64,000 nucleotides of DNA from NCBI GenBank assembly GCA_973895155.1, contig OZ316896.1:14446001-14510000 (forward strand), read 5' to 3'. The translations under genes were made by a program, and so were the position numbers. Shown here in pieces: positions 1 through 11,773 of this stretch. Below the pieces are notes generated by a model that had not been told where the DNA came from, searched no databases, and saw only the letters and a program-made list of their open reading frames with translations. Position 1 is the stretch's first letter. Each line of letters starts with the position of its first letter. The stretch comes from Marsupella aquatica (Eukaryota > Marchantiophyta).

Positions 1-153
1 ATCCTCGTCGGATTTTCGGCGTTCACCTGTCTGGCAATTGGGTGTGTGAAAATTTGCTTCAATACCTGGTCATGCGTTTGAGGGAACTCAAGTTGTGTTG
101 CAATAACCCTTGCTTCGATTGCCATGACGTTCAGTGGCAGCAAAGAGTCCAGG

Positions 154-2700
154 ATGGCTACCTCGAAGACCAAAAATATTTCTGCTTTCTTTGAGCCAGT
201 CAAGAGGCTACGAGTGGACGCTGAAGCGAATGCCGGATCTGCTCACGTGCTAAGCAAGACAGCAAGCGTTGCTAAGAAGGTTAGAAACGTTAGTACTACC
301 GCGAAAGGGTCGGATGGCCACGATTTGCATCCCCTTCCAGGATTTGAACCTCCCCCATTTCGAGGCGTTAATCAGCACCAGAGTACACTGCAGGAGACTG
401 GAGAGGCAGGAGCATCGATCGTACAGGAGCTGAAGGAAGCAGTGCCTGCCCAAGAGATGACTAAGGAACAAAAGATGAGAATGGAGCTGAATAAAACTAT
501 TGCGGGCTCAAAACGAAATTTGAGGATTTGTGAAGAACATATTGCTGAATGTCAAAGTATGGATTTAAAACTTTCCACTCTTTTGCATTTTCAGCTCTCT
601 CTTAGCATTTTTCGAGGGACCCGCATTTTGAAATCTGTTCATTCACCGCAACACTGTTGGTGCCTACACATTTAGCTTACATGGCATAGGCACGACCCCA
701 CTTGTTTGGAGCTTGCCTGCATTAATACCTTTGATCAATGCACGTATTGCTAATTTCTCGAGAGCAAAACAATGCGAAAGGTAGAATTGACGCTTTCTCG
801 CTGACCGTCATGAATTTAATGCAGAGCTAGGCAGATCTTTTCCAGACTTTCAGAAGCTTCTCGTGGAGCAGAGCTGGCTAGAAGTTGTCCAAGACGAATT
901 TACCAAGCAGTATATGAACACACTTCACACTTTTGTGCAACAAGAGTCTGCAGGGAAACTACCTGTCTATCCTCCGCTTCCTCTAATTTTTAATGCGTTT
1001 AATACGTGCCCTTTTGACAAAGTGAAGGTGGTCATCATTGGTCAGGTCTGTCACCCTCTATTTTCCCCAACTCTTGATGTGCCTGACCCTCCGTTGTTAA
1101 TGTTGTTCTCAATTACTTCGGGGTTGAAGTTTTGTAGTTTTCATTTTCCAAAGGCCACACATTAGCCGGTGCATTGCTTCCTATCAGCACTAACGCGCGT
1201 AGTGTGATGAATCGGTATTACTTTCTTAATTACTGACTCGAGCTGGGCCTTATAAGCCTTTCCATAATTCCTTGCTTTTGTGAACACCAGGATCCCTATC
1301 ATAACCCAGGTCAGGCGATGGGGTTGAGTTTTTCTGTTCCTAAAGGAATGAAAATCCCTTCGAGCTTAGTGAATATCTTCAAAGAGATTCGAGATGACGT
1401 CGGAGTTCATATTCCATCACATGGGAACCTTGAGAAGTGGGCTCATCAGGTAAATGACTACTTCCGACACCAGGGTGTTTCATGAATGTTATTGCATCTC
1501 TTCACCTTATTAGCATTGTCAAGGATAAGGGTAGGTTCGTGAATCCCAAGCTTCGATACGTTATGCTGTTAGGCTATGAATCGCCCGCAGCTTATCTTCC
1601 TATTCACACCTTAAAAGGCGGGGAATTCATGTCAACGATATCGCAAGACTTCTTGAAATGACTGTGTTGGTTTGTCAACAGGGCGTCCTTCTGCTAAATG
1701 CTGTGATGACAGGTATTATTGCTCAGATAGTCTTTTTGAGAAGAAAATTTCTTGGAGCTGTTTGTTGAGTCTTCGTAAGGGTGGTGTATCTTCTCTGCGT
1801 GGTCATGTTTTGACTTCCTGATTCTGTAGACGGGCTTTCCAAGCGTAACTGATGTGGAGGGGTTTCATAATTTTGTGGGATGACAAAACTAGTAGGTCTT
1901 GCTCTACTTTTCTTGATGTCTGACAAAATATGTTAGATCCGAACCTCACGAGTGACACCAGGATAAGTGGGTTAACAACAAGGCCTCAAACAGCAAAAGA
2001 CGAGTGTTGAGAATTTCTGCACTGATTTTGGAACTTGTGCAGTGCGAGAACACCACGCGAACTCCCATGCAAAGAAAGGGTGGGAGCCTTTTACAGATGC
2101 CGTAATCCGTGCAGTGTCTCAGAGAAAGGAAGGAGTAGTATTCTTACTTTGGGGCAACTCGGCACAAGACAAGACACGGTATGGGTCTGAAAGTCGCTCT
2201 TCGTCACCACGTTAATGAAACTGCTCCTGAGCCTGTGTCTATGAACGGACTTGAAGTGCGCTACATTTCGATACTGGAACATCTTACAAGTTAGGATGGG
2301 TTTTGTTTCAGGTTGATTGACACGAAAAAGCATCATATCTTGAAAGCAGCACATCCATCAGGGCTATCTGCTCACAAAGGTTTCTTCAATTGCAGGTAAT
2401 ATTCAGTGACTATAGTAGTTGGCCTTCATTTTCCTATTCACTTAAGAATATCTGTAAGTTCGTTTGGAGATTGTTTTGGTGTTTCTAAATGGACTTACTC
2501 AGGTGACCTTTGTCTTATGATTACAGTGTTTTGTTAACTTCTGGTTGATACACCATGCTCGAATTATAGGATACTGTCTTAGTACATGAATATATATTCT
2601 AAGCAACGTTTCTTGTGCTCTGCTTGCTCATAGGCACTTTTCAAAGACAAATCAAATTCTGGAGAAAGCTGGTGAGCTTCCTATCGACTGGCAATTATAG
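154..2700 (+). CDS. UNG: Uracil-DNA glycosylase, nuclear-type, 7 exons
   Basis: Removes uracil from DNA by cleaving the N-glycosidic bond, starting base-excision repair. Exons: 154-556, 831-1045, 1291-1449, 1682-1712, 2043-2178, 2312-2395, 2634-2700. All phases agree and give 364 residues ending PIDWQL, as in plant UNGs. The N-terminus holds a PCNA-binding-like motif ([12 protein letters not shown]). The water-activating loop GQDPYH is split by intron 2 (GQ before it, [11 protein letters not shown] after it). The DNA-intercalation motif [10 protein letters not shown] is complete in exon 6, and [10 protein letters not shown] in the 31-nt exon 4. An in-frame ATG at 124 would add 10 residues; 154 is preferred because the protein then aligns from its first residues with recalled Arabidopsis UNG. 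No key residue is missing. Nuclear location is inferred from the PIP-like box. The same-strand neighbour starts 2.2 kb downstream. Confidence 0.93.
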
Positions 2701-3284
2701 CATATACCCGACATGCATCCAGCCATCCTTGGCTTCAGGGCTATTAAGACCAATTCGAGGCAAGGGAATATCAAATGGTGGTCACTTTACAGGATCACAA
2801 TTGTTTTTGGAAGACAATGAACAGCTGCCAGAAATTTGAGCTGGCTGCTGTGTCAGAAGTCCAAGATAATTTATCCTCAAAACAATCTTGGGGCTGGTGG
2901 AAATGACTCCCTAGTCTATCTACCAAAATCATTCACTTGGCACATGTGCTCCAATGTGGTTTGAGGTTATCTGACACGATCGAAGGGGATCAGCGGCTTC
3001 TGTTGGAGCTGTTTGATATAGAGTAGGGCGTGGGAAGGAATTTTTGTGATCTGTGGGTGGAAGCACGATCGTACAATCTTCCTCAATTGGGGAACAGAAG
3101 GAGGTGTTTAGGCTGAATATTCAGTACAGGCCCTCTATTATTGAAAACCTTTCAAATCATGTAAATTATTCTCACTTCCATGGGAGTATTAGACCTCATG
3201 GAGGTCAACAGGAAGTCATCAAATGACCAGCTGGATGTTTTGAGCACTAAATGTTACCCTTTAGTATGATGCTCCCTACAGTTT

Positions 3285-3480
3285 GTCCCTCCAGGGAAGC
3301 TACAAGCTGATATGGGATCGCCATTGCAAATATTTTGTTCCGATGGATACCTAAGCTTGCATGAAATCTTTGTAAATGTTTATTTAGTTCCTTAGTGTGT
3401 CCACCAGGGGGGCTACAAGCTGAGATGGGATCTCCGCTCCAAACATTTTGCATTGCATAGTATTGCATGAGCTTGTACGA
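3285..3480. repeat. Diverged direct repeat, two copies about 120 bp apart
   Basis: Two copies of a segment reading ccaggg-(a/g)gctacaagctga-(t/g)atgggatc, each followed by a similar stretch with cca..gcaaa/caaa and atttt. They start near 3290 and 3405. The copies are clearly related but diverged. No coding content is evident. Confidence 0.6.
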
Positions 3481-3689
3481 GATCTGTGGAAATGTGTATT
3501 TTAATTAGGATGACACAAGTTTAGAGAGAAAACATGACTATTCTACAAAACCCCCTTTGTAATCCTCTCCAAGGTTTGGATGGAGACCCCATCCAAGGTC
3601 ATGACTCTTGGCGTGGGTAAAATTCCCATATCATGTGTTACATTTGTTTTCATAGGCTTTCACTAGGTTGAATCTTACTAGTGATTCAC

Positions 3690-4110
3690 AATAGAAACCT
3701 ACTTTTATGGCTACCTAGGTATAGAGTGAAGCCGATAGAAACCTACCTTGATGGCTGCCTAGGTATAGGATGAAGCCTTAGAGTGAATCTACCAATTCAC
3801 TCTACACTCTAGGATATCTGGACTTACCAATTCACTTGACTTACCTTAACTCTCCTTAACTCTGCTTGCGTCACTTAACTTACCTTACCTCTGCCTGTGT
3901 CACTTAAGTTTGGGGGTGCAGGGAACGGGGACAAATTATCACTCAACTTACCTTACCTCTGCCTGTGTCGTTTGAGGGTGCAGGGAAGGGGGACAAATTA
4001 TCAATGAATGTGAATAATAATTAATCTTACCTTACCCCTGCCTGTGTAACTTAAGTTTGGGGGTGCAGAGAACCGGGACAAATTATAAATAAGTGTGAAT
4101 AATAATCAAT
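3690..4110. repeat. Two adjacent minisatellite-like arrays
   Basis: First array: a 44-bp unit beginning atagaaacctac, at 3691 and 3735, containing gctacctaggtatag. Second array: three copies starting near 3877, 3945 and 4024, each with cttacctctgcctgtgt, then gggggtgcagggaac and gggacaaattat. The middle copy lacks part of the unit and the last two gain aataataat. Unit length is about 68-80 bp. Confidence 0.75.
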
Positions 4111-4149
4111 CTTTTTCTTGCAAGGTTTCTTTTGTATTCATCTATATTT

Positions 4150-4460
4150 ACAGCCTAGACTATTGTCTTAAGCCCTGAACCCTGAGGAATAGTGGCTTGT
4201 CTAAAACTTTTGCCTACAACCCTGAACCGTGAGAAATAATCTGAAATCTTGAATCATTGTAGAAAACCATTGCCTAAAACCCTGAACCCTGGGCAATAGT
4301 CTCTTGTCCTGAAACCATGAACTATTTTCTAAAACCGTTGCCTAAACCCCTGAACCCTGGGCAGTAGTCTCTTGTCCTGAAACCATGAACTGTTTCTAGA
4401 ACCGTTGCCTAAAACCCTGAACCATCCAGAAACCATTTGCCCAAAATCCTCAACATGCAG
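4150..4460. repeat. Degenerate 67-bp tandem repeat rich in CCTAAAACCCTGAACCC
   Basis: About four degenerate copies; the clearest begin near 4270, 4338 and 4405 with ttgcctaaaaccctgaaccc, followed by gggca(a/g)tagtctcttgtcctg and aaaccatgaact. It looks slightly like plant telomeric CCCTAAA, but the long unit and interspersed sequence make it an ordinary minisatellite. Confidence 0.75.
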
Positions 4461-4891
4461 CTAAGTCCTGAACCCATTAAGCGAAACCTTGTCTAAACAC
4501 CTTACTCTTTGATTGATTGATGACTGAATCTGAATCTGGACTCCTGAAAACTGAGTCCACGGATCGCACGAAACATCCTGAACCCCTGATCCGCGACAGC
4601 CATCTTCGGCGCTGCATTAATTTTACTCTCCAGTATTTCCTAGAAGCGTCGAAACAGAGCCAAAAAAGTTCCTCCATAGATCCTTACTCTTTTGCATTCT
4701 CGTCACGTCTAGAGCAAGGAAAGTTTTGTCAATTCGAATTGAGGTCTTGTGGCAGGTTCTGGTAGGTGATGAATAGGAGAACCTAATCTGTACAGTCCTG
4801 CTGTCTTTAGGCCACAAAAACACCCAATAGGCATTGCTGTTGTCGGCAATAGCTGTGCCGTAGTATCTGCCTCTCTGTTTATCGTTCTCAT

Positions 4892-7800
4892 ATGGCAGCA
4901 GTGGGCCTGGCACTGTTGCGAAGAAGACTGGCACCAGCGTCAAACTTTTGCCTCGTGGTTGTCTCCAAACTCGTGGAGAATCCAGTTCTTAGCCAACGAT
5001 CTCCGTATCTAGAATTTCCACTGCAGCAAATATCAGAAGTCATCATTCGTCGCCGATCGCTCTTCTCCCGCTCCCGGAGTCAGGTGCAGACACCTTCAGC
5101 TGAAGTTGCAGGTAAAGCAATTCGAGTACAGAAGGCAAGAACCGATAAGAATCTTGAAGCAGAGGAAAATGCATCCGATCACAAGTCATGTGAGGTCAAG
5201 TCCAGTACTGCGCCAGTTAAGCCACGAAAAAGTTCCGCAGCAAGGTCTTTTAGTCCTCTTAAGGCGATGCAAAGGATTGAGAGCATGGATTATACAGAGG
5301 AAAGAACTGCTGGGAAATTGGTCAACGACAGACACAAATCAGGTCAGTGATCGTTTGAAATGCAGTTTGCTCCTCACAAGATGAAGAAGCTCGACAGGAT
5401 AGCGATAGTAAATGCATGCTTTGTAGGGATAATGCTTCTGTCCATTCTATGAGGGGAAAGGGGCCTTTTTTTTCTTGTTTGTTCAATGCACTGGGTAGTG
5501 AGGTGAGAATGGCGAGCAGGGGGTGGAGACAAATGATTATAGACTAACATGTTGTTAACGCCTCTTGGGTTCCTGAAATAAATTGAAACCAGTTCTGGTG
5601 GATTGAAAGAGTTTGTCTTACTGTGGGGCATGTGTGTTAAGGTTGGTGACTTCAATGAACACCATAAAATTTCTGAAATAAATGCATTTAAGTGTGGCTT
5701 GGGAATTTCTTCAGTTTGTGAGTGGCTTTCGGTGAAGTGTTTGCATGTAGGGGCGAGCTTGATCGCATGTGCTGAAGAGTCGGTTGTTTATAAGATGCAT
5801 CCATTGGCCTTACGAAATTCATTATTTCTTCAGGGAAATTGACTGGGGAGGTGGAGAAACCGTCGGCTTATGTGACATCTGACTTTGTGGATCACAGAGC
5901 GATGCAATTGGTATTTTTAGGCACCTCATCATCAATACCAACGTGGAATCGAAGCACTTCATGCATTGCGTTAAGACTAGGTGAATATTGGCCCCACTTT
6001 CTACAACTTTTCATGTACACAGTAGATTGTCAAGAATAGTCTCACGCTCTGTCGTTCCTTTCACGTTGAAGCTACCAAAATTCGCACATATCAGACCTTT
6101 TGAGGCACTGAAAGCAAGCACTGACTTATGAGCATCGCCCTGCAGACGGATCCATTTTCTTGTTCGACTGTGGAGAGGGTGCTGTAAGGCAAATCCTGAG
6201 AACTCCTATGAAGCACTACGATATTAGCAACATCTTCATTACCCACATGCACGGGGACCATGTATCCACCTTTTCAGTTTTGGAACTTTCTGTGACACCT
6301 TCAAATGAATCACATCTCATCTCATCTCACCTGCAAACGACCCAAATTTTCATTAGTGTTGTCTGGATATGTTCCACGTTCCTGATTCTTAGATCGGTCC
6401 ACTTCGTTTCTATAGAGGTTGGTGATCGTATTTTCACTGATAACTTAACCACATCGACATATGGTGTGATCCTTGGGAAATGGTTTCCTTAACGTTGTTC
6501 TTCACTTGGCCAGATATTCGGACTACCAGGTATGTCAGCATTTTGCAAGAGTTAGTTCTAAGTTCAAATCAGTTTTTATATAGGCTTCTAGATAGGGGGT
6601 TAAGTCCTTCACGTTCTCGGAAACTCTAGTTCCAGGTTACGAGAGTCTTTCCATACTCTTTCTTAAAACCAATTGATCTGTGCATATGGTATGCAATTTA
6701 TGAGTGCTCAGCCACTGTCATTAAGGGAAACTACTCCAATTTATGTCGATTGATGTGCATGTGTTGTGTCTAGGAAGGCCTTTTGTGTCGTATCGGACTA
6801 AAGGAGTTTCAAAGTAAGGATCCTATTCATATTTATGGTCCACAAGGACTGCGGCAGTGGATCCGTTCTACACTAAAAGCAAGCCATGCAAGGGTGCATC
6901 CTAAGTATGTAGTCCATGAGATGATTTTGAAGGTAATAAATCTGTTAATACATGTTCCTCCCAGATTAGATGACGCTAATTCACAAAAAGTCACGTCTTC
7001 AAATTTTTACCAACTCCTTGGAAAGCAGTGGTGTCGTATCAGTTTAATAGTCCGCTTATAGGAAAGAAATTAGATGCTATTCTGGTTCATTAGAACGGCC
7101 TTTTGTCTGCTGAAAGTATGATATGGTTCGTGGCTCCTGTTTGACAGACGAAGGCTTCCAACACCTCTCACAGTTGGAATTCTGTGGAAGAGAATCATGT
7201 TGATGAGCTCCCTGGCAAGGATATTCGAAGTTCGTCGAAGGGACTCTGGCACATGTAAGTTTCTAACAGATAAAGTAGGAATATGTCTCCATTGGCGCTA
7301 TGTAAACTATCAATCATCCATACTTATTTAATCTGCTTCTTCGCTTCAATCACTAATTCCTGTCAGTGTCATGTGTCTGGAATGGGTTGCTTCACACCAC
7401 CGCCGATTTGTGTGTTGGCAATAATGATGCATATATGTGTGAATGTAGACATGAGGATGACAAGTATATAGTAATTGCAAGCTTCCTAAAGCACACAATA
7501 CCCTGTTGGGGTTATGTAGTGGAGGAACATCCTCGACGAGGGAGGTTATGATTCTTACTTCCTTATCGTTTGATACGCCTTTCTGCAACATCCTTTGTCC
7601 TTTGTAACAAAGAAGCCCTATTCATCTCTGAGCTTATGATCATGATTGACAGTCCTGTCCAAACATCGAGTCTGATCAAGGTTTAGTCTCACAGATTCCA
7701 GGTGGAGCGTGCTCTTGAGGCTGGTGTAAAGCCAGGTCGCTACTTCACGATGCTCGAAACTGGTCATTCTGTAACACTTGCATGTGGAAAAGTGGTAATT

Positions 7801-8926
7801 ATTTCCATTTAGTTTTTTTTGCGGTGACATGTAATACGTGGCATCCTCACTGCATGTGTTGCTTTCTAGTTCACGCCTTTTTGACGACCACCCTTGTGTT
7901 CTCTGTAGGTATCTCCGTCGGATGTCCTCGGACCACCTAGGAGAGGGAGGAAAGTAGGTATCTGTCCTCTCCTTAACTGAATCGAAGATCCATCACAGCT
8001 CCACCTTCAACTATCGTTCCATTATCTGCTGACTCAAATGTCGCTGATGAGGTTTTTCTCCTTGCTGAGCAGTCATCTTAGGAGACACGTGCGACTCAAG
8101 ATCAATAGTGGTTGCTGCGAAAGAAGCTGATGTAGTTGTGCACGAGGCAACTGTATTGGAACAGGATGCATCAGAAATCTATCAGCGTGGTCACTCCACT
8201 GCAGGTAGTCCTATCGTTAATTTCAGTGATCAATTTATATCAACACGTTAAAATCAGATCAGGGCCTTACAACATTTCAGGAGCGTGCAGATTGGAACAA
8301 ATCAGGACAATTTGAAGGGTCCTGACAAGTATCCAGACATGAAGTCAAAATATGTGAATTTGAAAGGCTCTCCTTACGCTAAAATCTGTTAATGATCTGC
8401 TTGGCGGGCAAACAGACAATGCATGTTCATAACAGCACTCTGTGAACTTCAGAAATGGCAGGGGAGTTTGCTCGGACCATCAATGCTGGCACTCTTATTC
8501 TCACTCACTTCAGTCGCAAACTAGATGGTGCATTATTTGTTGATGAGGTAATTTAGACTATTCATCTCTTTTTTGGAGAGGTCGCTACCTACCTGTCTTT
8601 ATTCCAAACGGTCGGTTCTCGGGCTTTGTTTTGGTCAGGATCATGGTTAAAACTATTCTGCTAGTAAACGAAGAAGATAGTTCCTCGATAAGCTGTAACA
8701 CTCTCTTCCTTCTGTCATTTTTTTTCGTCTTTGACATTGATATTGAATCTATGTTGTGTTTGTATAACAGAAAAGTCATGTGCGAACCACCATGAAGGAC
8801 ATGGTGTCCACAGCACAACGATCATTTGGCAAGCCTTCCGTGATTGCTGCAGAGGATTTAATGGCAATTACTATTCAGCTTGTAGATAAGCCCCCTGTGA
8901 AACGTTTTAATAAACGAGACATGTAG
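4892..8926 (+). CDS. TRZ: Short-form tRNase Z, probably plastid-targeted, 12 exons
   Basis: Endonuclease of the metallo-beta-lactamase fold that cuts the 3' trailer from pre-tRNAs. Exons: 4892-5342, 5834-5980, 6146-6261, 6514-6529, 6778-6932, 7148-7254, 7449-7544, 7695-7794, 7909-7957, 8073-8204, 8453-8547, 8771-8926. Phases agree throughout and give 539 residues. Motif [15 protein letters not shown] lies near residue 173, the zinc-binding HMHGDH at 233-238, GDTC near 415, VHEAT near 437, GHSTAG near 451 and LTHFS near 475. The flexible-arm region reads [14 protein letters not shown], and [11 protein letters not shown] follows. The first 160 or so residues are basic and Ser/Arg-rich, which fits a plastid or mitochondrial transit peptide; Arabidopsis TRZ2 is plastidial. 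Exon 4 is only 16 nt and encodes IFGLP directly after the zinc motif. Compartment is inferred. Confidence 0.9.
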
Positions 8927-9154
8927 CGTTCCACGAAATGAAGTAACTTTCATGACATCATTAAATCTACACTGCTCATTTTTGGATGTAGTCTGATCCT
9001 GAAACATTCGCAAGCTGGCTACTGGCAGATATGTTGTGTGCTTAGGACAAACTTCACCTCACAAGAGCCTCTTTCGTCAGTACAAACTTCCTAGGAGACA
9101 AAATGGGCACCACTGCGAGTACATAGCAAATAGCAGCGCGTACTTCTCTGATGC

Positions 9155-9250
9155 AATTTTTTGCCGAATTCCACCTCCCCAAAAAGTTTTTGCTACTCTT
9201 GGCAAAATTTTACTAAATTTTTTTCTGGGTCCATTCTGCCAGAGTTCTCT
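9155..9250. repeat. Dispersed repeat, copy A (copy B at 33620-33720)
   Basis: Shares the core ttttttgcc, then CACCTC and CCAAAAAGT, then ctttTGGC and a run of T after cta(a/g)at, with the segment near 33620-33720 in the same orientation. Similarity extends over about 70-90 bp with scattered mismatches. Probably a remnant of an old interspersed element. Confidence 0.6.
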
Positions 9251-9532
9251 TTTGTCCGCGTAAAACATGGATTTTGTTAAGAGCGGTGGTTTGATGCGAA
9301 GCTAGAAAAGTTGTTTGATAAGTAGGACTCAGGATTGAAAGTGCCTTCTTTTTTATCACTTGTGATACACAAATCTCTCCCAAAGAAGATACATAATCTT
9401 TATTCATTCATTGCAATTTATTAGTATTTGCAAGTTGGACCATTCCTTGACACCACTTAGATGCCCCGGATACACTTGAGTACAGATAGTTTGCACTGGC
9501 TTGAAAACATTCTTTGAAAACCACATCCTGTT

Positions 9533-9778
9533 CTACATGGTCATTGCTCTGCTTCACGCCTACTTTTTCCTGCGATACCAGTCGCTTTATTAGTTTGATA
9601 ATTTGATTTATTTTGGGTAATCCATCATTAGATAATAATACATAAAGAGTCATATCTACATGGTCATTGCTCTGCTTCACGCCTACTTTTTCCTGCGATA
9701 CCAGTTGCTTTATTAGTTTGATAATTTGATTTATTTTGGGTAATCCATCATTAGATAATAATACGTAAAGAGTCATAT
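9533..9778 (-). repeat. Near-perfect 123-bp tandem duplication inside an open reading frame
   Basis: Copies at 9533-9655 and 9656-9778 differ at only about two or three positions (for example cagtcgctt against cagttgctt). The unit is 41 codons, so a minus-strand frame (9408-9785) stays open through both copies, repeating LPKINQIIKLIK and QEKVGVKQSNDHV. I recognise no family. It may be a chance ORF, or a remnant of a coding exon duplicated recently. Confidence 0.85.
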
Positions 9779-9785
9779 AAAACAC

Positions 9786-11773
9786 TCATAACCAAAAGAA
9801 TTGTGTCAAATACATAAATTGATCTAGTTGAGGTATTTTTTTACTGATTCCAATACTTATTGAAACGTGCTCTGCCCAGCCAAATCAAATATAACCGTGG
9901 CAAAGCAAAGGAAATAAAGCCAAACTGAACAATAAACTGAAAGCCTGGTAGAGCCCCAGGAAGCACAACCTATAGCAGAATATCCTCTGACAAGAAAAGA
10001 ACAAAATATTTGTGTAAAGCTGATGCATCTAGTACTTATGGTGAACCAAGCATTTTAATGCTACATGAAGACCAGTGAAAATCAGGTGGAAGGTTTTGTT
10101 GTGTGGGGCATTTACATAGTACACGTGTGTATTTGTGGGTGGGTGGGGGGGCTGCTGTGGGGACCAAGGCTCCATATATCCTAACAGAACATCATAAAAT
10201 TGGAAAGGTGGCTTTTTGTGTCCCTCTACTACACTCGCTCTCTGGTCAGATCACACAAAGAATATCACTATGCAAAACACAATATGGACCATTTTCAGAC
10301 ATTAACACAACCTGAATATCCAGGCGGAAACGCACCAAGGGCTCTCTGTACCCAGACTCCATAACCTGTCCCTATTCACAAGCTTAGTCAAAATGTTAAA
10401 ATTTTCTGTTGCCAGGTAAGTTACTAGTTATCGTTACACTGTAAGCATAGTCTAAATTTCAGTTTGCTGTTACCAGAAACATCAGCCTGGGGGTTCACTC
10501 TAGTGAGTGGGTCATGAACCTTAGATTTTTCAATCTTAACTCAAGTGGGACATGAACAACATGAACAATAGACTTCATTCGTAAATTATACTTTAGATTC
10601 AGTCGAAACCCAGACATTGCAACATTAGAAAAGCGGGGTGGAGCATTTCTGGTAGGTAATTGAGTCTTCAGTCCAACCATTGCAATAATAGGAAACTGTG
10701 GGAGGGAGTGTATTTCACGTTGTCCCGTAGAACGCCTGTTACCCTTCGAAAGTTGTCTACACTGCAAGTCCTCCGCTACACAAACTCCTGTACTTGTTAC
10801 CCATTCAAAATTGTCTACATTGCAAGTCCTTCGTTTATTGCAGAATGAGCCAAAGGTAAGAGGACCTCTCTAAATTTGAAACTCTTTCCAGGTTTGCACA
10901 TTAACGATTTGGCCAAATTCTGTGATATTGCTCGACGTGTATGAACAAAATGGGATTGAGGGATTTTTGGTTTGCAATACTGAATGTTAGGATTCATATA
11001 ACTGCCGCTCTCAGTGACAGCTAGGTAAAGTTTCAGTTGAACCCACGAGAGGAACCCGTTTTATAAAGACACTATCCATATATTTGGAGAGCTTCAGTTC
11101 GAGAATGAAGGAACTTTCCTCTTTGGCCAGAAAGAATGCAAAGCACCGACCAGGAACGAACATATCTTGCAATTCCTTTCGATTTAAAATGTACTCAATG
11201 CCCTCTGGACTAGTCATTTATAAATAATGAATGAACAGGGATCAGAATCACTCGTTCTGCCCATAATGCAGTTCATAGAAATGTCCACACTGATCGCCCT
11301 CATCCTCTTGAAGTGATCAAGCAACGTCAACTACTGCTAGTCCAGCGTTAGTACTGTCTCGCAGTACTACCTGTGATACGCAATATTTCTTAAGCTTGAT
11401 ACACTGCACCACGCAAATTAAAGAATATGCGTTGGGTACATCGAGCAACCATCAGGCAGTCCCAGGCCCTGAAGCATCAACACAAATACCCCCCATCAAA
11501 TTGGGCGTGCGTGCAAGCTGGTGTGCACCATTATGTGGGAGGACCTCACAAAGTCACTGCAACAGACGGCACATTGCATACGCTGCGTGAGAAAACGAAC
11601 ACACAGCTGTCTAGCCTGCAATAAGATCGACCTCATCAAGCATGCTGACGGCCATTGTCAATTTAGAACGTGTTAACAACTACAGTCATCTATCAATAAA
11701 CAATTACGTGGTAAACAATGAAAAACGTGGAGGTATGAACAATTCGGGGGATTTAATATGCCAAAGGTCGTCA
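9786..11773. other. Intergenic, no recognised gene
   Basis: No convincing coding region. It holds the 3' flank of the CHCH gene (transcribed leftward). A short diverged direct repeat lies at about 10735-10830, where ttgtctacactgcaagtcct recurs as ttgtctacattgcaagtcct. Short ORFs here lack family resemblance. Confidence 0.5.

Larger units (their letters stand above)
2701..4891. other. Intergenic: UNG 3' region and short tandem repeats
   Basis: No gene seen. It contains the likely UNG 3' UTR, then repeat-rich, GC-poor DNA whose separate arrays are listed below. The last few hundred bases should hold the promoter and 5' UTR of the tRNase Z gene. Confidence 0.6.

Noticed and set aside
4150-4460. 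Interstitial telomere repeat
   Set aside because: CCTAAAACCCTGAACCC looks telomere-like, but the true unit is about 67 bp with unrelated sequence between, not a heptamer array.
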